DNA of 64,000 nt, taken from the NCBI GenBank assembly GCA_036381255.1, contig DASVDG010000077.1, positions 62,001 through 126,000 on the forward strand, written 5' to 3'. Shown in pieces: positions 32,715 to 43,608 of this stretch. Under the pieces are notes generated by a model that was not told where the DNA came from, searched no databases, and saw only the letters and a list, made by a program, of their open reading frames with translations. This DNA is from CALBZE01 sp036381255. Lineage in GTDB: Bacteria > Gemmatimonadota > Gemmatimonadetes > Longimicrobiales > RSA9. Made by a program: the position numbers and the translations under genes. Numbering within the stretch: the first letter of the stretch is position 1; each line of letters begins with the position of its first letter.

Positions 32715-34690
32715 ACGCGCTGCCGCCTTGCCGTTCGATACAGGATCCAGGAGAGGGCCGCGAAGGCGAGCGTGCCGAGCAGCGGAGCCAGGCCGCCCAT
32801 CCACCCGTACCCGACGACCCATGCCGCGGCCGCCGACGGGTCGTCGGGGCCCCAGAAATAGATGGCGATCGCGATGACCACGCCGAGCAGCGCCGCGCCG
32901 CCGACCATCCCGCTGGAGAAGAGGATCCCCGCCTCGCGCTGCTCGTCCGGCTCCTCGCCCGCGCGCGACGCCTTGTGCTCGACCAGCGCCCGCAGCGCGC
33001 CGCCCACCATGATCGGCGTGGTCAGCGCGACCGGCAGGTACAGCCCGACCGCGAACGCCAGCGAGGGGAGCCGCAGCACGAATTCGACGATGGCGGCCAA
33101 CCCCACGCCGATGAAGACGAAGCGCCACGGCAGGTCCGCGGCCAGAACGCCGTCGATCACCAGGCCCATGAGCGTGGCCTGCGGCGCCGGCAAGCCGCCC
33201 TCGATGCCGATCCCGTACGACTCGTTCAGCAGGATGAGCGTGAAGCCCATCACGGCCGCGCTCGTCAGCACGCCGATCATCTCGCCGACCTGCTGTTTCC
33301 ACGGCGTCGCGCCGAGCAGGAACCCGGCCTTCAGGTCCTGCGACGTGTCGCCGGCGATCGCGGCCGCGATGCACACCACCGCGCCGACCGCAAGCACCGC
33401 GACGCGCGCGCCGGGCTCGTCGCCCAGGCCGAGCAGCACGAAGGTCAACGCCGTGAGCAGCAGCGTCGCGATCGTCATCCCCGAGACCGGGTTCGACGTC
33501 GAGCCGACCAGCCCGACGATTCGGGACGAGACCGTCACGAAGAAGAACGCGAAGAGCGTCAGCAGGAACGCCGCGAGCAGGTTTACCGGGACGCCCGGCC
33601 AGAGCCACAGCCCGATCGCCGCCGCGACCGCGCCGGCGACGACCCACGGGAACGGGATGTCCCGGTCCGTCCGCGGCGCCGCACCCGCCCCGCCGCCCCC
33701 CGCCATCTGCGCCACGCCGAGGCGCGCTGATTCCCAGATCGTCGGCAGACTCTTGATCAGCGTGACGATCCCGCCGAAGCCGACCGCGCCCGCGCCGACG
33801 TACCGGATGTACGCGTTCCAGATGTCGCCCGACGCCATCTCCGAGACCGGCACCGTCCCCGGGTAGACGACCCGGCCGCCCGCCCAGTAATTGATCACCG
33901 GGATCAGCACCAGCCAGGCCAGTGCACCGCCGCCGAACATGATCGCGGCGATGCGCGGGCCCACGATGAAGCCGACGCCCAGCAGCTCCGGCGTGAACGA
34001 GCCCGCGATCTCCGCCTTCCCCGGCAGCCGCTGCGACGGCTCCTCCGGCCAGAGGCCGAGCCCCCGGCTGTTCGCGAGGAGCTGGTAAAGCGCGCCGATC
34101 CCCAGCCCGCTGAACACCAGCCGCCCCTTGTCGCCGCCCGCCTCGCCCGCGACCTGCACCTCCGCCGTCGCCAGCCCCTCGGGGTACGGCAGGTTTCCGT
34201 GTTCCCGGACGATGAGGAACCGGCGCAGCGGGATCATGAACAGCACGCCGAGCACGCCGCCGAACAGCGCCAGCACGGAGATCTCGAGCACGTCGACCCG
34301 CACGGCCGGGTCGGTCCGCTGCCAGATGAACAGCGCCGGGATCGTGAAGATCATGCCCGCCGCCAGCGACTCGCCCGCCGAGCCGATCGTCTGGACGATG
34401 TTCGTCTCCAGCACCGTGCCGCGCCGGAGCGCCCGGAACAGTACGATCGCCATGACCGCCGCCGGAATCGACGCGCTCACGGTCAGCCCGACCCGCAGGC
34501 CCAGGTATGCGTTCGCGGCACCGAACACCACGCCGACCACGACCCCGACGAGGATCGCCTTCAGCGTGAGCTCCGGGACCTGCTCCTGCGCGTCGACGTA
34601 CGGCGGGTACATCTCGCCGGGAACCGCTTCGTAGGCCTCCGGAGGGAGGCCCGCCTTGCGCGAATCCGACGACACGGGATGTGAGGCCAT
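32708..34690 (-). CDS. OPT-family oligopeptide/metal-complex transporter
   Basis: A 660-residue polytopic protein with about 14-16 membrane segments. The OPT signatures are visible: ELTLKAILVGVVVGVVFGAANAYLGLRVG near the N-terminus, NIVQTIGSAGESLAAG, and LPYPEGLATAEV. Bacterial members of this group take up oligopeptides or metal-siderophore complexes; the substrate cannot be read from sequence. The start at 34690 is preferred over an ATG at 34717 because GGAG lies seven bases upstream of it. The gene is transcribed from the promoter at 34763-34734. Confidence 0.92.
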   Translation of the reverse strand: MASHPVSSDSRKAGLPPEAYEAVPGEMYPPYVDAQEQVPELTLKAILVGVVVGVVFGAANAYLGLRVGLTVSASIPAAVMAIVLFRALRRGTVLETNIVQTIGSAGESLAAGMIFTIPALFIWQRTDPAVRVDVLEISVLALFGGVLGVLFMIPLRRFLIVREHGNLPYPEGLATAEVQVAGEAGGDKGRLVFSGLGIGALYQLLANSRGLGLWPEEPSQRLPGKAEIAGSFTPELLGVGFIVGPRIAAIMFGGGALAWLVLIPVINYWAGGRVVYPGTVPVSEMASGDIWNAYIRYVGAGAVGFGGIVTLIKSLPTIWESARLGVAQMAGGGGAGAAPRTDRDIPFPWVVAGAVAAAIGLWLWPGVPVNLLAAFLLTLFAFFFVTVSSRIVGLVGSTSNPVSGMTIATLLLTALTFVLLGLGDEPGARVAVLAVGAVVCIAAAIAGDTSQDLKAGFLLGATPWKQQVGEMIGVLTSAAVMGFTLILLNESYGIGIEGGLPAPQATLMGLVIDGVLAADLPWRFVFIGVGLAAIVEFVLRLPSLAFAVGLYLPVALTTPIMVGGALRALVEHKASRAGEEPDEQREAGILFSSGMVGGAALLGVVIAIAIYFWGPDDPSAAAAWVVGYGWMGGLAPLLGTLAFAALSWILYRTARRQRVW

Positions 34691-34733
34691 CGCGCGCTCC
34701 GGAAATAGGTTACGCATGCGGTGCGGTGGGCGA

Positions 34734-34763
34734 ACCGTACGCCCGGGACCCGCCGCCTGTCAA
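34734..34763 (-). promoter_or_regulatory. Promoter for the OPT-lipoprotein operon
   Basis: On the minus strand TTGACA (34763-34758), 18-base spacer, TACGGT (34739-34734). It points at the OPT gene, with transcription expected near 34727. Confidence 0.65.
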
Positions 34764-34805
34764 GGCAAACATCGCACGCCCGAGATCGGCGGGCGCTACA
34801 CGCGA

Positions 34806-34835
34806 TTGCGGTACGCCGCCCCGCCACGCTATGTT
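34806..34835 (+). promoter_or_regulatory. Promoter for the M14 peptidase gene
   Basis: TTGCGG (34806-34811), 18-base spacer, TATGTT (34830-34835), divergent from the OPT promoter, leaving a leader of about 50 bases before ATG 34893. Confidence 0.6.
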
Positions 34836-34892
34836 CCGCGCGACCCGCGACCGTGGAACCGGTTCGACGCACACCATTTACGACCACGCCCC

Positions 34893-37424
34893 ATGAAAAC
34901 GACTCGCATCGTTCCACTCGTCACGCTGCTCGCGGCCGCCGCGCCGGCGGCCGCGCAATCGCTGGACGCCCCGCCCTCGCCGGCCCAGGTGCTGGGCTAC
35001 GAGCTCGGCGAACGGTTCACCGATCACGCCGGCGTCGTCCGGTACATGGAAACGCTGGACGCCGCGTCGCCGCGCGTCGAGGTGCGGCGCTACGGGACGA
35101 GCGTCGAGGGGCGCCCGCTGCTCCAGGTCGTGGTCGCGCGCGAGGACCATCTGGCGCGCCTCGACGAGATCCTGGCACTGAACCGCGAGCTGTCGGATCC
35201 GGAGACGCCGGAGTCGCGCGCCCGCGAGATCGCGGCCCGCAACCCGGCCGTCGTGTACCTGAGCTACGGCGTGCACGGGAACGAGAGCTCGTCGAGCGAG
35301 GCGTCGCTCTGGACGGCGTGGGACCTGGCGCGCGACGCGGAGAACGTGGCCGGGGTGCTCGATTCCGTCGTGGTGGTGATCGATCCGGCGGTGAACCCCG
35401 ATGGTCGGGAGCGCTACGTCGGCTGGTACCGCCAGGCGCGGGGCGTGGAGCCGAACGCGAGCCCGGAGGCGCGCGAGCACTTCGAGCCGTGGCCGGGCGG
35501 TCGCTACAACCATTACCTCTTCGACCTGAACCGCGACTGGGCGTGGCTCTCGCAGCCCGAATCGCGGGCCCGCATCGCCACGTGGTCGACGTGGATGCCG
35601 CAGATCCACGTCGATTTCCACGAGATGGGGTGGACGTCCAGCTACTTCTTCTTCCCCGCGGCGGAGCCGGTCAACCCGATCTACCCGGAGTACACGCTGA
35701 AGTGGGGGCGGCGGATCGGGGAGGGGAACGCGCGCGCGTTCGACGAGCACGGCTGGCTCTACTTCACCGGCGAGAGCTACGACCTGTTCTACCCCGGGTA
35801 CGGCGACAGCTGGCCGAGCCTGCTGGGCGCGATCGGCATGACCTACGAGCAGGCGGGCGGCGGACGAGCCGGCCTCGCGATCGAGCGGCCGGACGGCACG
35901 ACGCTGACGCTGCGCGATCGCGCCACGCACCACTGGACCGCGGGCGCGGCGACGCTGCGCACCGCGGCCGCATCGAAGACCGAGCTGCTGCTCGATTTCG
36001 CGGCGTTCCACCGCACCGTGGGCGTGGGCGAATCGGACGTGCTGCTCGTCCCCGGCACCGACCCGAGCCGCGTCGAAGCGCTCGTGGAGCTGCTCCGCCG
36101 CCAGGGGATCCGCGTGGAGCGGGCGGCGCGGGCGTTCCGCCTCGACGCGGTGCCGCATCACGGCTTCGATCCCCGCCGCGAGTTCCCGGCCGGAACGTAC
36201 CTCGTCCGGGCGCGGCAGCCGCGCGGCCGGCTGGCGACGACGCTGCTCCAGCCGGAGACCGTGCTCGACGCCACCTTCTCCTACGACGTCAGCGCCTGGT
36301 CGCTGCCGTTCGCGTACGGCGTCGAGGCGCACCGCGCCGACGACGTGCCGGACGCCGGGTGGCAGCGCGTCGACGAGGCCGCGACCATCGCCGCGAAGGC
36401 GGCGCCCGCGGCCGGCGAGCCCTACGGCTACCTCGTCGCGCCGTCGTTCTCGGCCTGGCCGGCGCTCGTCCGGTTCCTCGCCGGCGGGGGCCGCGCCATC
36501 GTGCTCGACGAGCCGTTCCGCGCCGCCGGGCAGCGCTGGCCGGCCGGGACAATCCTCCTCTCGCGGTTCCACAACCCCCGCCTCGGCGAGCGCGTCGCCG
36601 AGGCGGGGCTCACGGCCCTCGCAACGCCGATGGCCTCCGGGTTCATCGCCGGCGGGAACGACCTCGGCACCGAGGATTCGTACATGATCGAGATGCCGAG
36701 CGTCGCCGTGCTGACCGGCGACGGCGTCTCGCCCACCTCCTACGGCGCCCACTGGTTCTTCCTGGAGCGCACCCTCCGCCTGCCGTTCGACGCGATCCCG
36801 TCGACCCGCGTGGGCTCGGCCGACCTCGACCGGTACGACGTCCTCGTCCTCCCCGACATGGGCAGCCGCACTCTCGACGAGGACGGGCTCGAAACCGTCC
36901 GGGAATGGGTGCGCCGCGGCGGCACGCTCGTCGCCGTCGCGGGCGCGACCGGCGCCGTGGCTGGCAAGATCGCCGGGATCGAGCTGCGCGAGAGCGAGGA
37001 CGACGACGCGGCCGACACCGCGCACGCGCTGCGCGGCCGCAAGGCCCGCGAGCTCGAGCGCTGGGAGCAGGAAGTGCCCGGCACCATCCTCTCCGTCCGC
37101 CTCGACCCCGCGCACCCGCTCGCCTTCGGCGCCGGCGTCGACGGCGACCCCGAGCGGATGTACGTGCTCCACAACGCGGGCCGGACCTTCGAGCCCGACG
37201 AGAGCTTCGAGTCCGTCGCCTATTTCCCGGACGGCCTCGAGAAGGTCAGCGGCGTCATCAGCGAGCGGAACCTCGAACGCCTCGCCCAGAGCACCTGGCT
37301 CGCCACTCGCCGCGTCGGCGACGGCCGCGTCATCCTCTTCGCCGACGACCCGCTGTTCCGGCACTTCTGGTACGCCGGGTTCCAGCCGTACGCCAACGCA
37401 ATCCTGATCGGGCCTCACCTGTAG
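34893..37424 (+). CDS. Secreted M14-family zinc carboxypeptidase
   Basis: An 843-residue protein with a Sec signal peptide (cleavage after AAAPAAAQ, about residue 22) followed by an M14 peptidase domain. The zinc motif is H128-G-N-E131, with a later histidine pair at H239 and H243 (IHVDFHEMGW) supplying the third ligand. The C-terminal ~450 residues form a second region with a glutamine-amidotransferase-like part containing VLVLPDMGSRTLDEDGLETV and VREWVRRGGTLV, common in large M14 proteins of this kind. Length and layout suggest a periplasmic or outer-membrane peptidase. ATG 34893 is close to the signal peptide and is 58 bases after the promoter; the open frame upstream is not coding. Confidence 0.93.
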   Translation: MKTTRIVPLVTLLAAAAPAAAQSLDAPPSPAQVLGYELGERFTDHAGVVRYMETLDAASPRVEVRRYGTSVEGRPLLQVVVAREDHLARLDEILALNRELSDPETPESRAREIAARNPAVVYLSYGVHGNESSSSEASLWTAWDLARDAENVAGVLDSVVVVIDPAVNPDGRERYVGWYRQARGVEPNASPEAREHFEPWPGGRYNHYLFDLNRDWAWLSQPESRARIATWSTWMPQIHVDFHEMGWTSSYFFFPAAEPVNPIYPEYTLKWGRRIGEGNARAFDEHGWLYFTGESYDLFYPGYGDSWPSLLGAIGMTYEQAGGGRAGLAIERPDGTTLTLRDRATHHWTAGAATLRTAAASKTELLLDFAAFHRTVGVGESDVLLVPGTDPSRVEALVELLRRQGIRVERAARAFRLDAVPHHGFDPRREFPAGTYLVRARQPRGRLATTLLQPETVLDATFSYDVSAWSLPFAYGVEAHRADDVPDAGWQRVDEAATIAAKAAPAAGEPYGYLVAPSFSAWPALVRFLAGGGRAIVLDEPFRAAGQRWPAGTILLSRFHNPRLGERVAEAGLTALATPMASGFIAGGNDLGTEDSYMIEMPSVAVLTGDGVSPTSYGAHWFFLERTLRLPFDAIPSTRVGSADLDRYDVLVLPDMGSRTLDEDGLETVREWVRRGGTLVAVAGATGAVAGKIAGIELRESEDDDAADTAHALRGRKARELERWEQEVPGTILSVRLDPAHPLAFGAGVDGDPERMYVLHNAGRTFEPDESFESVAYFPDGLEKVSGVISERNLERLAQSTWLATRRVGDGRVILFADDPLFRHFWYAGFQPYANAILIGPHL

Positions 37425-37840
37425 CTGCGCACGCTCGAGCACTCCTCTCGCTCCCGTTCCCGTTCCCGTTCCCGACCCCGCACGGCCGGGAACGGGAACG
37501 GGATCGGCGCCGGCAGCGCCCCGAACGTTTACGGGACCGCTCACGCACGCCCCGCACGGGGTGCCTCCGAGCGCCGCACACGAACGCCGCCGGCATCGTC
37601 GCGCAGCGCGGGCGGCGCCCGCCTTCACGCCCACCGGCCGGGCCGGCGCGCCTTCGCGCCCGTCCGCCGGCGCCTTCGGGAGCCGTCGCGGCCGGGTGGG
37701 GTACTGTCATAACGGCAGCCGTGGGGGGCATGCGCCTTGCCCCCGGCCGCCGCTTGGTTCGGCGCCGGTCCGCGCAGATCGGCGTCGCGGTGCGGCGCGA
37801 GAGGGCGCCGCCGGTTCCGTGAAATCCGAGGGCGGGAACA
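37425..37840. other. 416-base region between the M14 peptidase and clpB
   Basis: No convincing gene. The left part holds the long inverted repeat at 37452-37503. The remainder (37510-37840) is very GC-rich and carries several short palindromes but no clear -35/-10 pair, no CIRCE element and no recognisable heat-shock promoter in front of clpB, although a heat-shock gene would be expected to have one. Confidence 0.6.
37452..37503. repeat. CCCGTT tandem repeat forming a 17-bp hairpin
   Basis: The hexamer CCCGTT is repeated at the left arm (37453-37474, almost four units) and its complement CGGGAA at the right arm (37487-37503). Seventeen bases (37458-37474 with 37487-37503) pair perfectly around a 12-base loop. 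It lies about 30 bases after the M14 stop and could be the transcription end of that gene, although no T tract follows. Confidence 0.7.
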
Positions 37841-40456
<2,616 letters not shown>

Positions 40457-40478
40457 CCGGCGCGGCCGCGACCATCGC

Positions 40479-40508
40479 TTGACAGCGGCCTCGCGGGCCG
40501 CCTAACCT
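40479..40508 (+). promoter_or_regulatory. Strong-looking promoter after clpB
   Basis: TTGACA (40479-40484), 18-base spacer, TAACCT (40503-40508). It points at the small lipoprotein gene at 40585 and would give a leader of about 70 bases that holds the hairpin at 40513-40559. Confidence 0.75.
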
Positions 40509-40512
40509 ATGA

Positions 40513-40559
40513 CCGCGCCTCGCGTGATCGCGCCTCGCGCGGCGACGCGCGAGGCGCGG
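40513..40559 (+). repeat. Alternative hairpins in the lipoprotein leader
   Basis: CCGCGCCTCGCG (40513-40524) and CGCGCCTCGCGC (40529-40540) are two competing left arms; each can pair over 12 bases with one right arm, CGCGAGGCGCGG at 40548-40559 or the overlapping GCGCGAGGCGCG at 40547-40558. The inner form leaves a six-base loop. The structure starts within about ten bases of the expected transcription start. Confidence 0.6.
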
Positions 40560-40584
40560 TCCCTCAACCTCGTGGAGTCTGAGC

Positions 40585-41049
40585 ATGCGACGTGGCACGA
40601 TCGGAACGATCCGGATGGCGGCGATTCCGGCTCTCGCGCTGGTCCTGGCGTGCGCGACGCGGACGGAGCGCATCGTCGCGCCGCCGGCGGCGGCGCCGGG
40701 CGTGGCGCCGGCGCTCGTCGTCGAGCGGTTCCTGCACGCCGCGAACGCGAAGGACTTCCGGACCATGGGGCGGTTGTTCGGCACGCGGGAAGGCCCCGTC
40801 CTCGAGCTGTACCCGGCCGCCGAGGTCGAGAAACGCATGTTCGCGCTCGCCTCCGTGCTCCGGCACGACGACTACGCGATCGAGGGCGAGATGGTCGCGC
40901 CCGGGCGCACGGGTGAAGCGCTACGGATCCTGGTTCGCCTCCAGGTCGGCGCGAGGAGTATCCCGGTGCCGTTCACCGTGGTGCGGACCGAGGACGCCGG
41001 CTGGCTCATCGAGCAGTTCGACATCGAGCGGATCACGGCCGGCACGTGA
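40585..41049 (+). CDS. Predicted lipoprotein, NTF2/DUF4878-like
   Basis: A 154-residue protein with a lipoprotein signal ending LALVLAC (lipobox Cys at about residue 23), a short low-complexity linker and a ~110-residue domain with FLHAANAKDFRTMGRLFGTREG and a C-terminal VVRTEDAGWLIEQFDIERI. The helix/beta order resembles NTF2-like (DUF4878) lipoproteins; the family call is tentative. The start at ATG 40585 has GGAGTCTGAGC upstream. It is monocistronic and ends in a hairpin shared with mce. Confidence 0.8.
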   Translation: MRRGTIGTIRMAAIPALALVLACATRTERIVAPPAAAPGVAPALVVERFLHAANAKDFRTMGRLFGTREGPVLELYPAAEVEKRMFALASVLRHDDYAIEGEMVAPGRTGEALRILVRLQVGARSIPVPFTVVRTEDAGWLIEQFDIERITAGT

Positions 41050-41075
41050 GCGCGGCCGGGATCGCGCGCGCTCAC
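41046..41075. terminator. Hairpin spanning the stop codons of the lipoprotein and mce genes
   Basis: GTGAGCGCG (41046-41054) pairs with CGCGCTCAC (41067-41075) over 9 bp with a 12-base loop. The left arm contains the TGA of the lipoprotein gene and the right arm contains the complement of the TGA of mce, so each mRNA would end in the same hairpin. No T tract. Confidence 0.55.
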
Positions 41076-41473
41076 TCCTGGACCAGCTCGATCAGCACGC
41101 CGCCGGTGCTCCGCGGGTGGAGGAACGCGACGAGGCGTCCGTGTGCGCCGGCGCGGGGCCGCTCGTCAATGAGCTGCACGCCGGCGGCCGCGAGGCGGGC
41201 GAGCGCGGCCTCGAGGTCGGGGACCCGGTAGGCCAGGTGGTGCAGCCCGGGGCCGCGCTTCTCGAGGAACCGCGCCACGGGCGAGTCCGGCGCGGCCGGC
41301 TCGAGCAGCTCGAGCCGGCCCGTACCCGCGCCCACGAATACGACGTCCACGCCCTGGGATTCCACCCGCTCGCGCGGGGAACCTTCGGCTCCGGTCACGA
41401 GTTCGAACGTGGGAAGCGCTTCTTCGATTGACGCCACCGCGATGGCGACGTGGTCCAGAGGTAGCTGTTCCAT
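41072..41473 (-). CDS. mce: Methylmalonyl-CoA epimerase
   Basis: A 133-residue vicinal-oxygen-chelate protein of the methylmalonyl-CoA epimerase type, which interconverts the two methylmalonyl-CoA epimers in propionate and odd-chain fatty acid breakdown. The paired beta-alpha-beta-beta-beta repeats show LDHVAIAVASIEEAL at the N-terminus and LHHLAYRVPDLEAALARL in the middle, with metal-ligand histidines in both. The C-terminus FLHPRSTGGVLIELVQE is characteristic. No methylmalonyl-CoA mutase is in the window, so the pathway is inferred. Translation begins at ATG 41473. Confidence 0.92.
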   Translation of the reverse strand: MEQLPLDHVAIAVASIEEALPTFELVTGAEGSPRERVESQGVDVVFVGAGTGRLELLEPAAPDSPVARFLEKRGPGLHHLAYRVPDLEAALARLAAAGVQLIDERPRAGAHGRLVAFLHPRSTGGVLIELVQE

Positions 41474-41573
41474 GGTACAGGCGGCCGGGTTCTTGCAAAC
41501 TCCGCTGTCTTTCGGAAGCTAACACGATGCCGTTGGCCCGGCCACGGCCGACGGCAACCAACAGGAGATGGGG

Positions 41574-41909
41574 ATGGCCGACAACGGGAAGGTGATGACC
41601 GCTTCGGACGGTAATTTCGCGGATCTCGTCGAGAAGGCGGAGGGGCTCGCGATCGTCGATTTCTGGGCCGCGTGGTGCGGCCCCTGCCGGATGGTCGCAC
41701 CCATCATCGAACAGCTCGCCGACGAGTACGACGGCCGCGTGACCGTGGCGAAGCTGGACGTGGACGCCAATCAGCAGACGGCGATGCGCTTCGGCATCCG
41801 TTCGATCCCGAGCATCCTGTTCTTCAAGGATGGCAAGCACGTGGACACCGTCGTGGGCGCGGTCCCCAAGCCGCACCTCGAGCGGAAGATCCAGGAGCAC
41901 CTTTCCTGA
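41574..41909 (+). CDS. trxA: Thioredoxin
   Basis: A 111-residue thioredoxin, the main cytoplasmic protein-disulphide reductant. The active site WCGPC is at C35/C38, followed by the conserved RSIPSILFFKDG with the cis-Pro. ATG 41574 is preferred over ATG 41568 because AGGAG at 41563-41567 lies at proper distance from it and only one base from the other. A strong intrinsic terminator follows. Confidence 0.97.
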   Translation: MADNGKVMTASDGNFADLVEKAEGLAIVDFWAAWCGPCRMVAPIIEQLADEYDGRVTVAKLDVDANQQTAMRFGIRSIPSILFFKDGKHVDTVVGAVPKPHLERKIQEHLS

Positions 41910-41972
41910 ACGACGACGCGACGCGGGGCTTCGACGCGCGCCGCCCGGCCGCGCGGGCGACGGGTCGCACGG

Positions 41973-42010
41973 AATCGGACCGGCAGCACCACGCTGCCGG
42001 TCCGATTTTT
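41973..42010 (+). terminator. Intrinsic terminator after trxA
   Basis: A 15-bp perfect stem (41973-41987 with 41993-42007; core CGGACCGGCAGC), loop ACCAC, and a T tract at 42006-42010. It is the clearest Rho-independent terminator in the window. Confidence 0.93.
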
Positions 42011-42091
42011 CATCCGGCGCGCCGTCCCGCGAGCGCTGGCCCCGCCGGCGGCCCGGGCCGCCCGGCGCTCCACGACGATCTGGCGTAAGTC

Positions 42092-42946
42092 ATGGCACGA
42101 CTTTATATTGTCAGCACTCCGATAGGCAATCTCGCCGACACGACCCACCGCGCCGTCGAGGTGCTCGGCCGGGTGGACCGGATCCTGGCTGAGGACACCC
42201 GGCGCACGGGGATCCTGCTTCGGCATTACGGCATACAGACGCCGCTGGTCTCCGCGCACACGCACAACGAGGCGGCGCGGGCGGCGCAGCTCGTGGACTG
42301 GTTGGACGCGGGCGAGGATGTCGCGGTCGTCTCGGATGCGGGGACGCCGCTCGTCTCGGATCCCGGCGCACGGATCGTGCGGAGGGTCGTCGAGGCGGGC
42401 CACGACGTCGTCCCGGTCCCCGGCGCCTCCGCGGTGCTCGCGGCGCTGGTCGTGTCGGGGCTGGACCCGGAGCCGTTCACGTTCTACGGGTTCCTGCCCC
42501 GGAGCGGCCGTGCGCGGGCCGCGCGGCTCGCGGAGATCGCGGCGCTGCCGCACACGTCGGTGCTGTACGAGGCGCCGGGTCGGCTGGCGCGGACGCTGCG
42601 CGAGCTGGCCGAGCAGTGCGGCGCCGACCGGGGCGTCGCGGTCGCGCGGGAGTTGACGAAGCTCCACGAGTCCGTGTTTCGCGGAACTTTGGCGGAAGCG
42701 GCCGCCTACTACGAGCGGGAGCGGCCGCGCGGCGAAATCGTGGTGCTCGTGGGCGGCCGGACGGCGCCGCCGGTCGGGGTGCCGGGCGCCGAGGACGCGC
42801 GGGACCTGGCGCGGGCGCTCCTCGAGCGAGGCGAGCGTCCGAGTGCCGCGGCCCGGGAGCTGGCTCGGCGGCTCGGGCTGCCCCGCAATCAGGCGTACGA
42901 GATCGTGCTGGGGCTCACCGGAGAAGGCGAAGGAGACGGATCTTGA
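42092..42946 (+). CDS. rsmI: 16S rRNA (cytidine(1402)-2'-O)-methyltransferase
   Basis: RsmI methylates the ribose of C1402 in the 16S decoding centre using SAM. The 284-residue product belongs to the tetrapyrrole methylase superfamily: LYIVSTPIGNLADTTHRAVEVL at the N-terminus, AEDTRRTGILLRHYGI, VVSDAGTPLVSDPG and VPGASAVLAALVVSGL. The C-terminal DUF-like part (about 235-284) has LLERGERPSAAARELARRLG. ATG 42092 is standard. It overlaps the DUF4159 gene by TTGA. Confidence 0.95.
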   Translation: MARLYIVSTPIGNLADTTHRAVEVLGRVDRILAEDTRRTGILLRHYGIQTPLVSAHTHNEAARAAQLVDWLDAGEDVAVVSDAGTPLVSDPGARIVRRVVEAGHDVVPVPGASAVLAALVVSGLDPEPFTFYGFLPRSGRARAARLAEIAALPHTSVLYEAPGRLARTLRELAEQCGADRGVAVARELTKLHESVFRGTLAEAAAYYERERPRGEIVVLVGGRTAPPVGVPGAEDARDLARALLERGERPSAAARELARRLGLPRNQAYEIVLGLTGEGEGDGS

Positions 42947-43608
42947 CTGCCCTGCTGTTCAGCGTCCTCATGCAGGCGGCCGTGGTGCCGACGGCGCCGT
43001 CGCCGACGCTCACGATCGCCCAGGTCGAGTACGACGGGGGCGGCGACTGGTACGCGAATCCGTCGGGGCTGCCGAACCTGCTGCGGGCGATCCGGGAGCG
43101 CACGGGGCTGCCGATCCAGGACACGCGGCGCGTGACGATCCAGCTCACCTCACCCAAGCTGCGGGACTACCCTTACCTGTACCTGACCGGCCACGGCAAC
43201 ATCCGTCTCTCGGAGGAGGAGGTCCGGGCGCTGCGCGCGTACCTGCTCGCCGGCGGGTTTCTCCACGCGGACGACAACTACGGCCTGAACGAGAGTTTTC
43301 GCCGCGAGATGAAGCGGGTGTTCCCGGACAAGGAGCTGGTCGAGATTCCGGCGGATCACCCGATCTACCACGCGTTCTACGACTTTCCGAACGGCCTGCC
43401 GAAGATCCACCTTCACGATGGCAAGCCGCCGCAGGGGTTCGGGATCTTCCACGAGGGGCGTCTGGTCGTTTTCTACAGCTACGAGTCGGACCTCGGCAAT
43501 GGCTGGGAGGACCCGGACGTACACGGCGATCCACCGGAGGCGCGTGAGGCGGCGCTGCGGATGGGGGTCAATCTATTCCTCTACGCACTGGCACAGGTCG
43601 TCCAATGA
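42943..43608 (+). CDS. DUF4159 domain protein with N-terminal hydrophobic segment
   Basis: A 221-residue protein that starts at TTG 42943 within the stop of rsmI, with AAGGAG at 42930-42935. The first ~25 residues form a signal-like segment (LLFSVLMQAAVVPTAP). The DUF4159 core has TIAQVEYDGGGDWYANPSGLPNLLRAI, YPYLYLTGHGNIRLSEEEVRALRAYLLAGGFLHADDNYG and HPIYHAFYDFPNGLPKIH. DUF4159 proteins are often encoded with DUF4175-like large membrane proteins; their function is unknown. It shares a four-base overlap (ATGA) with the next gene. Confidence 0.9.
   Translation: MTALLFSVLMQAAVVPTAPSPTLTIAQVEYDGGGDWYANPSGLPNLLRAIRERTGLPIQDTRRVTIQLTSPKLRDYPYLYLTGHGNIRLSEEEVRALRAYLLAGGFLHADDNYGLNESFRREMKRVFPDKELVEIPADHPIYHAFYDFPNGLPKIHLHDGKPPQGFGIFHEGRLVVFYSYESDLGNGWEDPDVHGDPPEAREAALRMGVNLFLYALAQVVQ

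Noticed and set aside
37433..37444. CIRCE-like half site (GAGCACTC) upstream of clpB
   Set aside because: Only half of the inverted repeat is present and it is about 400 bases upstream of clpB.
34721..37822. A 1033-residue frame overlapping the M14 peptidase gene
   Set aside because: It is Arg/Ala/Pro/Gly-rich in a different frame from the clear M14 domain and has no family features.
40509..40916. A frame starting at ATG right after the -10 element at 40503
   Set aside because: Its sequence is low-complexity and overlaps the better lipoprotein frame at 40585, which has a signal peptide.
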